Below, in pieces: positions 1 to 8,160 of a stretch of 64,000 bases of DNA. The stretch comes from Pseudoprevotella muciniphila (GTDB lineage Bacteria; Bacteroidota; Bacteroidia; Bacteroidales; Bacteroidaceae): assembly GCF_003265305.2 (NCBI RefSeq), contig NZ_CP033459.1:124001-188000 (forward strand), given 5' to 3'. Positions within the stretch are counted from its first letter, which is position 1. Each line of letters opens with the position of its first letter. Under the pieces are notes generated by a model, which made no database searches, was not told the origin of the DNA, and saw only the letters and a list, made by a program, of their open reading frames with translations. A program made the translations under genes and the position numbers.

Positions 1-242
1 AAAGGCGATGCAGTGCCACCATCCAGATATGCACGACTGATGCGGATGGACTTGTCGTTATTGTTATAAACAGTGAAAGTGTATGTGTTGGTGGGTTGCC
101 CGCTTATGATGGTGTCGAAGGCTATTGTATCTACGCTGACCTTCAGGCGGTGCATGTTCGAAGTCGTATATTCATCGTCTTTCAGACAACCCGTCAACAA
201 TAGTACTGCTGTGCAAAGAAATAATATCGGAAGGCGTTTCAT
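1..242 (-). CDS. Lipoprotein, N-terminal part (cut by window edge)
   Basis: Only the first 80 or so codons lie in the window; the gene continues past position 1. The reverse-strand ATG at 242 opens a signal peptide ending in LLLTGC, a good lipobox, so the mature protein should be a lipid-anchored surface or periplasmic protein. The following segment (DTIAFDTIISGQPTN..YTFTVYNNNDKSIRI) resembles the N-terminal beta domain that I know from large Bacteroidetes lipoproteins that carry a parallel beta-helix further on. That family assignment is from memory and rests on a short stretch. Function unknown. Confidence 0.6.
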   Translation of the reverse strand, partial: MKRLPILFLCTAVLLLTGCLKDDEYTTSNMHRLKVSVDTIAFDTIISGQPTNTYTFTVYNNNDKSIRISRAYLDGGTASP

Positions 243-380
243 GAGATTTTTATGTGTTGATATTTGCCCTTTATTTTGAGAAATGTGAGTTGGCGCGATT
301 ACGCACCAACTCTATATTCTAACGACAATAACCTTGTTTTCGTATATAGCAAACAAGTCAGTTTGCAACTTGCACAAAGG

Positions 381-1835
381 TTAATTTTCTATATGCTTCA
401 GAATGTCGAGCAGATGATCCCAAACCATCTTCACAGTAGGCAAGTGCAGACGTTCGTCAGGAGAATGCACACCGCGAAGAGTGGGTCCAAACGAAACCAT
501 GTCTGTCTGTGGATATTTTTCACTTAGCAAACCACATTCTAAACCTGCATGTATTGCCAGAATCAGTGGTTCCTTGCCAAACAGGCGAACATAACTTTCC
601 CGCGACACTTTCAGCAAACGGCTGTTAGGATCGAGTTTCCAACCCGGATAGCCTTCACCCGTAGTACAGGTGGCGCCACCAAGTTCTAAAGCCGCTCTGA
701 TAATGGCACTCATGTTCTTGCGGGCACTCATGATGTTGCTGCGCTGACTGGTAACAATATTGACTACATCGCCCTGCTTGCGAATACTTGCAAGATTTGA
801 TGAGGTCTGAACGAGATCGTCCATGTCCTGGTCAAATTCCAAAACGCCATTATGAACTGCACGCAAAGACATTAACATGCGTTTTGCTGCATCTGGCTGC
901 ATACATTCAGTAGCATCATCTTCGGTCGACAATATAACTTCTATACCTTTCTCTGTTACGGAGAATTCTTCCTGTACGGCCACCAAATATAGATTAGCAT
1001 CTGCGCTCAACTGATCACGGAATGATGATGGTACGGCGCATATCGCCTTGCCATCGCGAGGTATGGCGTTGTGCAGGCCACCACTCTGAATGTCAACCAA
1101 TCGGAGATCTGTCTTGCTCATTTCATCGCACAGGAAACGAACGAGCAGTTTGTTGGCGTTAGCACGGCGTTTCTTGATGTCATCGCCGGAATGACCGCCT
1201 GTCAATCCCTTGATCTGAACGCTGAATGTGTAGTATCCGGAAGGAATAGTTTCAGATTTCCATGGAAATTTTGCCACCGTGTTTGCACCGCCTGCGCAAC
1301 TGATGAATATCTGACCTTCGTCCTCTGAATCAAGATTGATGAGATACCGACCGCTCATAAAGTCATTGCCCATGCCAGCAGCACCTGAAAGACCGGTCTC
1401 TTCGTCGCGTGTGAAGACACATTCAAGTGGGCCATGCTCAACGTCTTCGCTCTTGAGAATCGCCATCTCCATGGCTACACCGATACCATCGTCTGCACCA
1501 AGCGTAGTTCCGCGAGCACGCATCCATTCGCCATCAATGTAGGTTTCAATCGGGTCCGTCTCAAAGTTGAAGTCCAAGCCGGCAACCTTTTCACAAACCA
1601 TATCCATGTGGCTCTGAAGAATAACGGTTGGAACATGCTCATGTCCGGGAGTAGCAGGTTTCTTGATGATGACGTTGCCCACTTCATCAACTTTAGTTTC
1701 TAAGCCCAGATTCTCTCCAAAATTCTTCAGGAATTCTATCATTTTCTCCTCTTTCTTTGAGGGACGGGGTACTTTGTTGACTTCTGCAAAACAGTCGAAA
1801 ACTAATTTCGGTTGAAGCATTTCTTCTTGTGTCAT
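381..1835 (-). CDS. pepD: Aminoacyl-histidine dipeptidase (peptidase M20C)
   Basis: Cytosolic zinc dipeptidase of the M20C family that splits Xaa-His and other dipeptides. The 484-residue length is normal for PepD. Visible metal and catalytic motifs are QSHMDMV (residues about 80), GADDGIG, and RDEETGLSGA, followed by the NLDSEDEG segment typical of this family, and a late EPLILAIHAGLECG that supplies the last ligands. The reading frame stays open upstream to 2120, but the extension is not PepD-like, so I place the start at the ATG at 1835 (MTQEEMLQPK). It is divergent from the small membrane protein gene at 1921, and the two share an 85-bp control region. Confidence 0.93.
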   Translation of the reverse strand: MTQEEMLQPKLVFDCFAEVNKVPRPSKKEEKMIEFLKNFGENLGLETKVDEVGNVIIKKPATPGHEHVPTVILQSHMDMVCEKVAGLDFNFETDPIETYIDGEWMRARGTTLGADDGIGVAMEMAILKSEDVEHGPLECVFTRDEETGLSGAAGMGNDFMSGRYLINLDSEDEGQIFISCAGGANTVAKFPWKSETIPSGYYTFSVQIKGLTGGHSGDDIKKRRANANKLLVRFLCDEMSKTDLRLVDIQSGGLHNAIPRDGKAICAVPSSFRDQLSADANLYLVAVQEEFSVTEKGIEVILSTEDDATECMQPDAAKRMLMSLRAVHNGVLEFDQDMDDLVQTSSNLASIRKQGDVVNIVTSQRSNIMSARKNMSAIIRAALELGGATCTTGEGYPGWKLDPNSRLLKVSRESYVRLFGKEPLILAIHAGLECGLLSEKYPQTDMVSFGPTLRGVHSPDERLHLPTVKMVWDHLLDILKHIEN

Positions 1836-1859
1836 AGTGTTTATTTGATTTTTTGTTTG

Positions 1860-1867
1860 TACTTTCG
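1860..1867 (+). promoter_or_regulatory. Promoter -7 element for the small membrane protein/OmpH-like pair
   Basis: TACTTTCG followed by CACCGCG resembles the Bacteroidetes -7 consensus TAnnTTTG with one mismatch. No good -33 TTTG sits at the usual distance. It would give a leader of about 50 nt before the TTG start at 1921. Confidence 0.35.
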
Positions 1868-1920
1868 CACCGCGAAGATAATCATAAATTTTCATCCATA
1901 GACAATTTTTTACATACGAT

Positions 1921-2115
1921 TTGAACCCATTTCTCGCCATATTAATTATAGTTGGAATATGCTTCGCTTTGCTGAGTGTAAAACTCTTTTTTGGCAAGGA
2001 ATTTGTACATACTGACATCAAAGGTAATAAACCACTCAATGATAAAGGTATTAATTGTGTGGTAGAAGATGAAATAAAAACAATAAACAGCAATAAAATA
2101 AAAACTAAAAAATAA
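1921..2115 (+). CDS. Small single-pass membrane protein
   Basis: A 64-residue protein with one hydrophobic helix (residues 4-22, FLAILIIVGICFALLSVKLF) followed by a hydrophilic tail with FVHTDIKGNKPLNDKG. I know proteins with this layout (helix, F..T.I..N..L...GI.C) from many Bacteroidales, so I regard it as a real, conserved gene of unknown function rather than a chance frame. There is no ATG in the frame after the stop at 1885, so the start is probably TTG at 1921. It ends 10 nt before the ATG of the OmpH-like gene, which suggests co-transcription. Confidence 0.6.
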   Translation: MNPFLAILIIVGICFALLSVKLFFGKEFVHTDIKGNKPLNDKGINCVVEDEIKTINSNKIKTKK

Positions 2116-2125
2116 AACATTGAAA

Positions 2126-2731
2126 ATGAAAAAGTTAATCATTTTGTTCATGGCCGTGGCACTCGTCTCATCATGCGGCGGTGAAGAAAAAACAGAAAAA
2201 GGAAACAAAGTAAAACCGGCAGCAGGACTTGAAAAGGCTGATGGAAAGCAAGAATCAGTAAAATTTGCCTATGTGGAGTTTGATTCTTTGCTAACAAACT
2301 ATGAACCATACGTGCAGGAAATGGAGAAAATGAAAGCAGAGCGTGAAAGGATAGAAAAAGCAGCAGCATCTGTTACACAAAACCTCGAAAAAAAGTTCCA
2401 ACAGCAAATAGCACCTCTACAACAACAGGTTCAAAGCGGCAAACTCGATCCTAATACCGCACAGCAAAAAGCAGCGCAGATACAAGCCGGTTTGGAAAAA
2501 GAAGGACAAAGCGCTGCTGCTCAATACCAAAAGGATCTTGCAGCCCTGTCAAAGCGCGACTCACTTAATACAGTGAATTTTACTAACAAAATCCAAGACT
2601 TCCTCAAAGAGTATAACAAGGACAACAAATATTCAATGGTATTTGCCAAGTCAGGACTTAATATTCTTTATGCCGACGAAGGTTATGACATAACAGAAGA
2701 AGTACTTAAAGGACTTAACGCAAAAAAATAA
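2126..2731 (+). CDS. OmpH/Skp family lipoprotein chaperone
   Basis: A 201-residue exported protein. The signal peptide ends in LVSSCGG, a lipobox, so it is probably lipid-anchored in the periplasm. Residues about 45-125 start with the Skp-like FAYVEFDSLLTNY and continue as a long Gln/Ala/Lys-rich coiled coil, then NTVNFTNKIQDFLKEYNKDNKYSMVFAKSGLNILYADEGYDIT gives the second Skp-like segment with the usual D-x-T end. Skp proteins hold unfolded outer-membrane proteins in the periplasm. The frame could begin at TTG 2120, but ATG 2126 (MKKLIILF) gives the better signal peptide. It is probably in an operon with the small membrane protein upstream. Confidence 0.82.
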   Translation: MKKLIILFMAVALVSSCGGEEKTEKGNKVKPAAGLEKADGKQESVKFAYVEFDSLLTNYEPYVQEMEKMKAERERIEKAAASVTQNLEKKFQQQIAPLQQQVQSGKLDPNTAQQKAAQIQAGLEKEGQSAAAQYQKDLAALSKRDSLNTVNFTNKIQDFLKEYNKDNKYSMVFAKSGLNILYADEGYDITEEVLKGLNAKK

Positions 2732-2774
2732 GAAAAATAAAACTCAAACGGTGCAATAGTCGAATTTTTTTATC

Positions 2775-2782
2775 TACTTTTG
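2775..2782 (+). promoter_or_regulatory. Promoter -7 element of tRNA-Ser
   Basis: TACTTTTG, an exact match to TAnnTTTG, ends 12 nt before the 5' end of the tRNA. No clear -33 TTTG is present. Confidence 0.55.
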
Positions 2783-2794
2783 CACCACATTAAA

Positions 2795-2883
2795 GGAAAG
2801 TTGTCTGAGTGGTCGAAAGAGCCGCACTCGAAATGCGGTGTACGCATTACGTCGTACCGGGGGTTCGAATCCCTCACTTTCCG
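2795..2883 (+). tRNA. tRNA-Ser(CGA)
   Basis: The 89-nt sequence folds as a class II tRNA with a long variable arm. The acceptor GGAAAGT pairs with ACTTTCC, the anticodon stem CCGCA/TGCGG closes the loop CTCGAAA with anticodon CGA, and GGTTCGAATCC forms the T arm. It reads UCG codons. The 3' CCA is not encoded. Its last 17 bases are repeated at 2980-2996. Confidence 0.95.
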
Positions 2884-2889
2884 CTAAAT

Positions 2890-2941
2890 AAATCACAAAA
2901 AAGGCGCCAAGCTTGCTTGAGCGATGTTTGTGATTTTTTTT
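2890..2941 (+). terminator. Terminator after tRNA-Ser
   Basis: AAATCACAAA (2890-2899) pairs with TTTGTGATTT (2927-2936), followed by a T run. Confidence 0.6.
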
Positions 2942-2979
2942 GCAAGGAACCCCGCGGGAGCGCAGTGATGGATGAAATC

Positions 2980-2996
2980 AATCCCTCACTTTCCGC
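2980..2996 (+). repeat. Second copy of the tRNA-Ser 3' end
   Basis: AATCCCTCACTTTCCGC is identical to 2868-2884, the 3' end of tRNA-Ser. Like the first copy it is followed by a hairpin beginning with ATCAC and ending GTGATTTT. This looks like an attachment-site scar or the remnant of a duplicated tRNA gene; no integrase gene is nearby. Confidence 0.75.
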
Positions 2997-3010
2997 GAAA
3001 GTAAAGAAAC

Positions 3011-3040
3011 AATCACCAGTCATTTTGATTGGTGATTTTG
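3011..3040 (+). terminator. Hairpin after the tRNA-Ser remnant
   Basis: AATCACCA (3011-3018) pairs with TGGTGATT (3030-3037), then TTTTG. The 3' flank overlaps the -33 box of the porin promoter. Confidence 0.5.
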
Positions 3041-3067
3041 CTTTTCACGCAATATGCATTATTTTTG
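3037..3067 (+). promoter_or_regulatory. Promoter of the putative porin gene
   Basis: TTTG at 3037-3040, a 19-nt spacer and TATTTTTG at 3060-3067 match the Bacteroidetes sigma-A consensus exactly. The predicted leader to the GTG at 3098 is about 25 nt. Confidence 0.72.
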
Positions 3068-3097
3068 CACTTGATTTCATAAAGTATTATTTATCTC

Positions 3098-5302
3098 GTG
3101 AATATAATAAGATATAGTTCTTTCATAGCGCTCTTCATCCTCGTAATTGGATGCCATCAACTTCATGCGCAGCGCATCCTGACACCAGATGATGAAGATC
3201 TCGATCGTTTTGCAGGACGCACAGACTCTGTGCAAAAAGAAGATGTGCCAGAAGGAATCTATGTTTGGAAAGTGGATGAGAGGTTAGGAACAATCCTTCC
3301 GACTTCGATGGATACACTGTCAGAAGGCTTTCAGAATGATGCCTTTACAGAAGGAAGAAATGGACAGTACACCACCACTGGCAATCTCGGTGCCGCAAGG
3401 TATAGCCGCCTTTATTTCACACAAAAATCAGCCTTACCTGCAAATGATTTTATTTTCACCAATCCCTACGATTTTTTTCTAAGAACACCTGAAGAGATAG
3501 TCTATACCAATACCAAATCGCCATTCACCAATCTTACCTACCACGAATGTGGTAATAAAACGAATGGTGAAGACCGCTTTACGGCAAAATTTGCCACAAA
3601 CGTAAATAAAAGATTAGGTTTTGGTTTTATCTTCGATTATCTCTACGGACGTGGCTATTATGACAGACAGGCTAACTCTGAAATGAACGGTACGTTGTTT
3701 GGCACATACATCGGAGAACGTTACCAACTTCATGCACATTTCAGTACAAACTATCTCAAACTTACAGAAAATGGCGGGCTTGAAGACGATACATATATCA
3801 CCAACCCAGAGGCGTTCCCCACAAGTTACAGCACCAGTGATATGCCCGTTCGGCTGAGTAAGACGTGGAACAAGATGCACCTCAATACCTTCTATCTTAC
3901 GCATCGCTATAATATCGGATTCCATCGTACGCTCGATGCCAAAGGACGTGTCGTAAGAACAGAAACTGCCAATGAGTTGTTAGGCAAGAAACTCGCTAAT
4001 GCAGTAGGAAAACTCACTGTGGCCGACAGCATAACAGCAACCCAGCCTCTTACAACTGATACAATAGACAATACTCTGCAAGCAAATCAACGTACCAATC
4101 AGAATTCTATCGACAGCCTGCAATTCAAAAGGCAGTTCGTACCCGTCATTGGTTTAGTACATACGCTGAAATTCCAGACAAATAATCGACGCTTCATATC
4201 CAACGACAACATGAATGCTTATAGCACCGATTATTTCAATGACTTTTATCTTCCCAACGACTCTGCTAACGACCTGACCAAGTTCATAAGCGTACACAAC
4301 ACGTTCGCCCTTGATATTAACGAGGGATTCAGCAAATGGGTAAAGTCCGGGCTTTCCATTTTTGCAGCGTACGAATTCCAGAAGTTTTCCATGCCGGCAC
4401 TCGATGGTGGAACTGACAAATGGACACGCCATTTCATCAGCATAGGAGCACGACTTTCAAAACGCCAGGGACATTATTTCCACTACAACGTATCGGGCGA
4501 AACTCGAACAGACGGAAGCAACTTCGGAGAATTTTTCGTACATGCCAATGCCGACCTAAATCTACCGCTCTGGAAAGATACGTTGCGTTTAGGTCTCTTC
4601 GGTCATATCCGCAACGAACTCCCTGCATTCTATTACGAACACTATCATGGTAGAAACGCATGGTGGGACAATGAAGACTATAAAAAAATATTCAGCACGA
4701 GGATAGGAGCGGAACTGAAATTCAAGGATACAAAACTTACTGTTGCTGTAGAGGACCTGCAGAACTATGTCTATTTTGCCGAATCTACAAGCACAACCGC
4801 AGACAATCTCTTACTCTATGGAGTAGGAGTGCGCCAAAGTAGCAAAAACCTGAAAATCATATCAGCGCAACTCAAACACAAGTTCCATTTCGGTATCTTC
4901 AACTGGTACAACGAACTCACCTACCAGTCGAGTTCTGACGATGACATTCTCCCATTGCCCAAATTCAATGTCTATTCAAATTTCTACATCGATTTCCGCA
5001 TAGCAAGGGTATTGCAAACCAAACTTGGAGTAGATCTCCGCTATTTCACAAAGTATTATGGATTGGCATATTCACCCATGATAGGGCAATATGCAGTTCA
5101 GGACGAAGCAACAAGGATAAAAGTGGGCAACTATCCTCAACTTAATGCCTACGTCAATTTCAGCCTGAAACGCACACGTTTCTACGTAATGGCATCCCAC
5201 TTCAACCATTCCTCCGGAACAGGTTATCCCTTCTATGTACCCCATCATCCATTAAACCAAATGGTTCTCCGCCTCGGCATCTCCTGGAATTTCAAGAATT
5301 AG
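3098..5302 (+). CDS. Putative porin (Porin_10-like outer-membrane protein)
   Basis: A 734-residue exported protein with a signal peptide ending near GCHQLHAQ. After a short N-terminal region, the rest is a long chain of alternating aromatic/polar beta strands (for example NLGAARYSRLYF, FGFIFDYLYGRGYYDRQ, YQLHAHFSTNYLKLTENGG) ending in LRLGISWNF, the terminal aromatic signature of an outer-membrane barrel. I assign it to the Bacteroidetes putative porin family from this pattern. The start is GTG at 3098; a stop at 3080 rules out a longer frame and an exact promoter lies just upstream. Substrate unknown. Confidence 0.78.
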   Translation: MNIIRYSSFIALFILVIGCHQLHAQRILTPDDEDLDRFAGRTDSVQKEDVPEGIYVWKVDERLGTILPTSMDTLSEGFQNDAFTEGRNGQYTTTGNLGAARYSRLYFTQKSALPANDFIFTNPYDFFLRTPEEIVYTNTKSPFTNLTYHECGNKTNGEDRFTAKFATNVNKRLGFGFIFDYLYGRGYYDRQANSEMNGTLFGTYIGERYQLHAHFSTNYLKLTENGGLEDDTYITNPEAFPTSYSTSDMPVRLSKTWNKMHLNTFYLTHRYNIGFHRTLDAKGRVVRTETANELLGKKLANAVGKLTVADSITATQPLTTDTIDNTLQANQRTNQNSIDSLQFKRQFVPVIGLVHTLKFQTNNRRFISNDNMNAYSTDYFNDFYLPNDSANDLTKFISVHNTFALDINEGFSKWVKSGLSIFAAYEFQKFSMPALDGGTDKWTRHFISIGARLSKRQGHYFHYNVSGETRTDGSNFGEFFVHANADLNLPLWKDTLRLGLFGHIRNELPAFYYEHYHGRNAWWDNEDYKKIFSTRIGAELKFKDTKLTVAVEDLQNYVYFAESTSTTADNLLLYGVGVRQSSKNLKIISAQLKHKFHFGIFNWYNELTYQSSSDDDILPLPKFNVYSNFYIDFRIARVLQTKLGVDLRYFTKYYGLAYSPMIGQYAVQDEATRIKVGNYPQLNAYVNFSLKRTRFYVMASHFNHSSGTGYPFYVPHHPLNQMVLRLGISWNFKN

Positions 5303-5385
5303 TTTGAATTCTCGGACTCCGTAATCGTATTCCTTTAAGGTTCTTTGTTTTACTTATTAAACCAAATCTGTCAATAGGACTAATG

Positions 5386-6030
5386 TTAAAACAGCAAGCC
5401 AGGTAGTTGCGCGAGTTTGTCTATGATATAATCTGCTCCTGCATCACGCAGTTCGCTTGCCTTTCCGTTTCCATACGTCACACCGCATGTTTTTGTGCCG
5501 GCATTCTTTCCCATTAGTATGTCGTAGGTCATGTCGCCTACAACGAGTGTTTCATCTGGAGAGAAATGAAGTGCCTTTAGTGTTTTCAGCACAGGCTCGG
5601 CATCTGGTTTGGCTTTCTTGACATCTTCTGCACCCAAGACAAGACTGATATATGATTCCAATTTCATGTCACGAACGAAATCGTCCAATGATTCGTGTCC
5701 GCGACTACTGGCAATTGTGAGAACCATTCCTTTCTCATGTAGTGTTTTCAGGGTTTCTATGACATGAGGGAATGATGAAATTTTCATTTGTTTGTTTTTC
5801 TCTGAAAATATTTCTCGGTATGTCTTCTCACAATGACTTGCCGTCGTATCATCCATCGGCATCAAGTGTGTAAAGCATTCTTTTAACGGTAAACCAATGG
5901 TGGAAGCACATTCTTCCGCAGAAACAATGGGGAGCCCGACGGCTTTCAATGTTGCTTGCATCGTACTCACAATCAAACTTTGAGTATCCCCAAGTGTACC
6001 GTCAAAGTCAAAAATTATGAGTTTAACCAT
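5386..6030 (-). CDS. HAD family phosphatase, phosphoglycolate-phosphatase-like
   Basis: A 214-residue cytosolic haloacid dehalogenase superfamily hydrolase. Motif I is DFDGTLGDT (residues 8-16, nucleophile first Asp), motif II is the Ser pair in IASSRG, motif III the lysine of KKAKPDAEP and motif IV GDMTYDILMGKNAG. The helical cap inserted after motif I places it in the Gph/PGMB subfamily. The exact substrate cannot be told from sequence. It is the last gene of a minus-strand run with the lipoprotein and Wzi-like genes. Confidence 0.85.
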   Translation of the reverse strand: MVKLIIFDFDGTLGDTQSLIVSTMQATLKAVGLPIVSAEECASTIGLPLKECFTHLMPMDDTTASHCEKTYREIFSEKNKQMKISSFPHVIETLKTLHEKGMVLTIASSRGHESLDDFVRDMKLESYISLVLGAEDVKKAKPDAEPVLKTLKALHFSPDETLVVGDMTYDILMGKNAGTKTCGVTYGNGKASELRDAGADYIIDKLAQLPGLLF

Positions 6031-6061
6031 ACTTATAAATTGATACTACAACTATTGCCAA

Positions 6062-6511
6062 TCAATATTTCCTGAAACGCAACAGCCAATAAGACGAGCG
6101 TAAAACCATTTCGTTGTCTGTGAGCCGTTCCACTTTGTAACTTGTGGCATTGCCGTGAATGCCAAAAGGCTCAAGTATGGTTTGTGCAGGGTCGGTATAA
6201 AGGCTGTCTCGGTCGCGGAAATGGTAATAGGTAGAAGTGATGTGAAGCGAATCGCCTTGATTTCTGTATCGTGCCACAATGTAATCTGGCGTTCCTTCCG
6301 TTTGTGGTGCAAAAGCCCTAATCTGAAGCAGGTCGAGTTGGAAGGCCCACATGATTCTTTCCGCCTTTTTGTCTATCTCTGTAGAATCATCGTTCAAGGT
6401 CAATGAAATAAGTTGCCATTGTCCGTCAGTATCTTCATTAGTGTATTTTTGGCATGAAAATACAGTAAAAAGAGCAAAAAATGCTATGATTATATATTGT
6501 ATTATTCTCAC
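6062..6511 (-). CDS. Lipocalin-like lipoprotein (DUF4847-like)
   Basis: A 149-residue protein whose signal peptide ends in FTVFSC, a plausible lipobox. The mature part starts with DGQWQLISLTL and contains about eight short beta strands (IVARYRNQGDSLHITSTYYHF, MVLRSSYWLLRFRKY), the pattern of the lipocalin-like lipoproteins of Bacteroidales; I recall DUF4847 for this type but cannot confirm it. It lies 31 nt upstream of the HAD gene and 36 nt downstream of the Wzi-like gene on the same strand, so the three are probably co-transcribed. Function unknown. Confidence 0.65.
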   Translation of the reverse strand: MRIIQYIIIAFFALFTVFSCQKYTNEDTDGQWQLISLTLNDDSTEIDKKAERIMWAFQLDLLQIRAFAPQTEGTPDYIVARYRNQGDSLHITSTYYHFRDRDSLYTDPAQTILEPFGIHGNATSYKVERLTDNEMVLRSSYWLLRFRKY

Positions 6512-6547
6512 GGTGATATCTTTAAATTTTGATAAGGAAATATCTGT

Positions 6548-8056
6548 TTATCGGTACAGCCAACCTGTTTTCTTAACTGTTATCTGCACACCTGTGTTGT
6601 TGCCAATTTGTTTGCCATGGTCGTATGCAATGCCAATGCCTGCCGACCAGCCGTCGAGGTTGAATTTACCGATTTTCAGGTGTTCGGGCTTGTAGTTGAT
6701 TTCACAAAGCAGGCTGTTGTTGTATTTCGGGTCTGTATATGGCGCGTCGTATCGACCATAGTTCTTGGTGTGGGTATATAGCACACGATAGTCAATCTCT
6801 TTAGTAGGCTCACCTTCTATTCCAATGTGGTGTCCTGTAAAGCGGTTTCCTTTGATGGCAAGAGTGCCATCGTCATTGTATAGGGCTGTATAATAGAGCG
6901 GGTTGCCAATGGGCTGACCCCAATATTGCCAGCCTTGGTAGGAACTATGGTTGTAATAATTGTCTATACCGCTGATTTGGTCCGGAATCTCCGCAGTATG
7001 GTCATGATATACGGGACCGCTTTGATCTTTGGTGTATATGTATTCGTAAACTATGCTTTTAACGAATCTATTCTTAGGAAGCGTGAATTCAAAACCGTAA
7101 AGGCCGTCTTTCCAACCATATTCCAGAAACAGTTGTGACTGGTCTTCAAAGAAATGGTCGTAATATCCACGCACTTTCCAACCTTTACCCTTGTAACTCA
7201 GACTGAAAAGCCAACTGCCAAGCGTGTTTCCTGCAGCATTTGAATAACCATTGCCATCACTCTTATCGCTACCGCCGCCATATATGGCTCGTAACCATTG
7301 CTTAGGTCCGTAACCTATACTATAATTGTAACCAGGAATGTCGCTTACGTTATGTGCTTTACCACCAAATGTTGTTGCCCATTCTAAGCCACCTTCAAAA
7401 ACAAGCGGGAAACGCTCTTCGTTACCAATTCTTAAGTATCCTGCTTTGCTGTGATATAGTGGCCATGAAACGTAGTGTTTGCCATTGTCAAGATAATTTT
7501 TTTGCCACCAAGTGTCCACCATGATACCGTAACCAAAATGTCCTTTTATGGCTAACCAATTGAGGTTTCTGAATGGCTGCCAATAATGTGGCAATTCTAT
7601 ACGTGCCTGAAATATAGGGCGTGCATTGATGCCAAAAGTCTGACTACCTGTGCTTAAGCGGTTGTTTTTCATCTCCATAGGGCGTTCCTTACTGCCTATA
7701 GATATGCGCATGGTTTTGTAATTGATATCCATATATGCCTGGCGCAGTTTTATGGGAAAGAATGAGTAATTACCCGCGATAGCGGCTTGAAGTCCATAAC
7801 TGATGGACCAGTTATATCCGGAATCAACTTTTTCTGCATCGCGGAATATGCCTGCCGAAACAAAGCCATTTATGTTTTTTGTGCTCGACATGCCATGCTT
7901 GTTTGCCTGAAGCCAAAATGGATTGGCATGGATAGCACCCGTGAACTGACCTTCCAGTTCGTACGTCACATTTTCTCGCATGCGCCACCATGCGTCCTGT
8001 CCATAAATGTTTACGGAAAGAAAACAGATGCTTATAAATGATAATAATTTCCTCAT
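6548..8056 (-). CDS. Capsule assembly Wzi family outer-membrane protein
   Basis: A 502-residue exported beta-barrel protein. The ATG at 8056 (MRKLLSFISICFLS) begins a clear signal peptide ending at IYGQ; the frame is open 14 codons further upstream but without signal-peptide logic. The segment FTGAIHANPFWLQANKHG near the N-terminus and the repeated barrel strands that follow are what I know from Bacteroidetes Wzi-like proteins. In enteric bacteria Wzi is a surface lectin that attaches capsule polysaccharide; here the role is inferred. It heads the run with the lipocalin-like and HAD genes. A terminator hairpin at 8108-8143 separates it from rny. Confidence 0.82.
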   Translation of the reverse strand: MRKLLSFISICFLSVNIYGQDAWWRMRENVTYELEGQFTGAIHANPFWLQANKHGMSSTKNINGFVSAGIFRDAEKVDSGYNWSISYGLQAAIAGNYSFFPIKLRQAYMDINYKTMRISIGSKERPMEMKNNRLSTGSQTFGINARPIFQARIELPHYWQPFRNLNWLAIKGHFGYGIMVDTWWQKNYLDNGKHYVSWPLYHSKAGYLRIGNEERFPLVFEGGLEWATTFGGKAHNVSDIPGYNYSIGYGPKQWLRAIYGGGSDKSDGNGYSNAAGNTLGSWLFSLSYKGKGWKVRGYYDHFFEDQSQLFLEYGWKDGLYGFEFTLPKNRFVKSIVYEYIYTKDQSGPVYHDHTAEIPDQISGIDNYYNHSSYQGWQYWGQPIGNPLYYTALYNDDGTLAIKGNRFTGHHIGIEGEPTKEIDYRVLYTHTKNYGRYDAPYTDPKYNNSLLCEINYKPEHLKIGKFNLDGWSAGIGIAYDHGKQIGNNTGVQITVKKTGWLYR

Positions 8057-8107
8057 CTTATGATTATGATAGAAACGCTTTCTTAAACACTTACACATAA
8101 AAAGAAA

Positions 8108-8143
8108 ATCGCTTGTGGTTATGCAATTATTACCACAAACGAT
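8108..8143 (-). terminator. Terminator after rny
   Basis: On the minus strand ATCGTTTGTGGT pairs with ACCACAAGCGAT, followed by TTTCTTTTT. Confidence 0.65.
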
Positions 8144-8160
8144 AATTCTTTTAACTACTT

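Noticed and set aside
1836-2120. N-terminal extension of pepD to 2120
   Set aside because: The added residues are not related to PepD, overlap the small membrane protein gene and its promoter, and the ATG at 1835 gives the normal family length.
2809-3117. Open frame of 102 codons across tRNA-Ser
   Set aside because: It runs through the tRNA, a terminator hairpin and the porin promoter; it is a chance frame.
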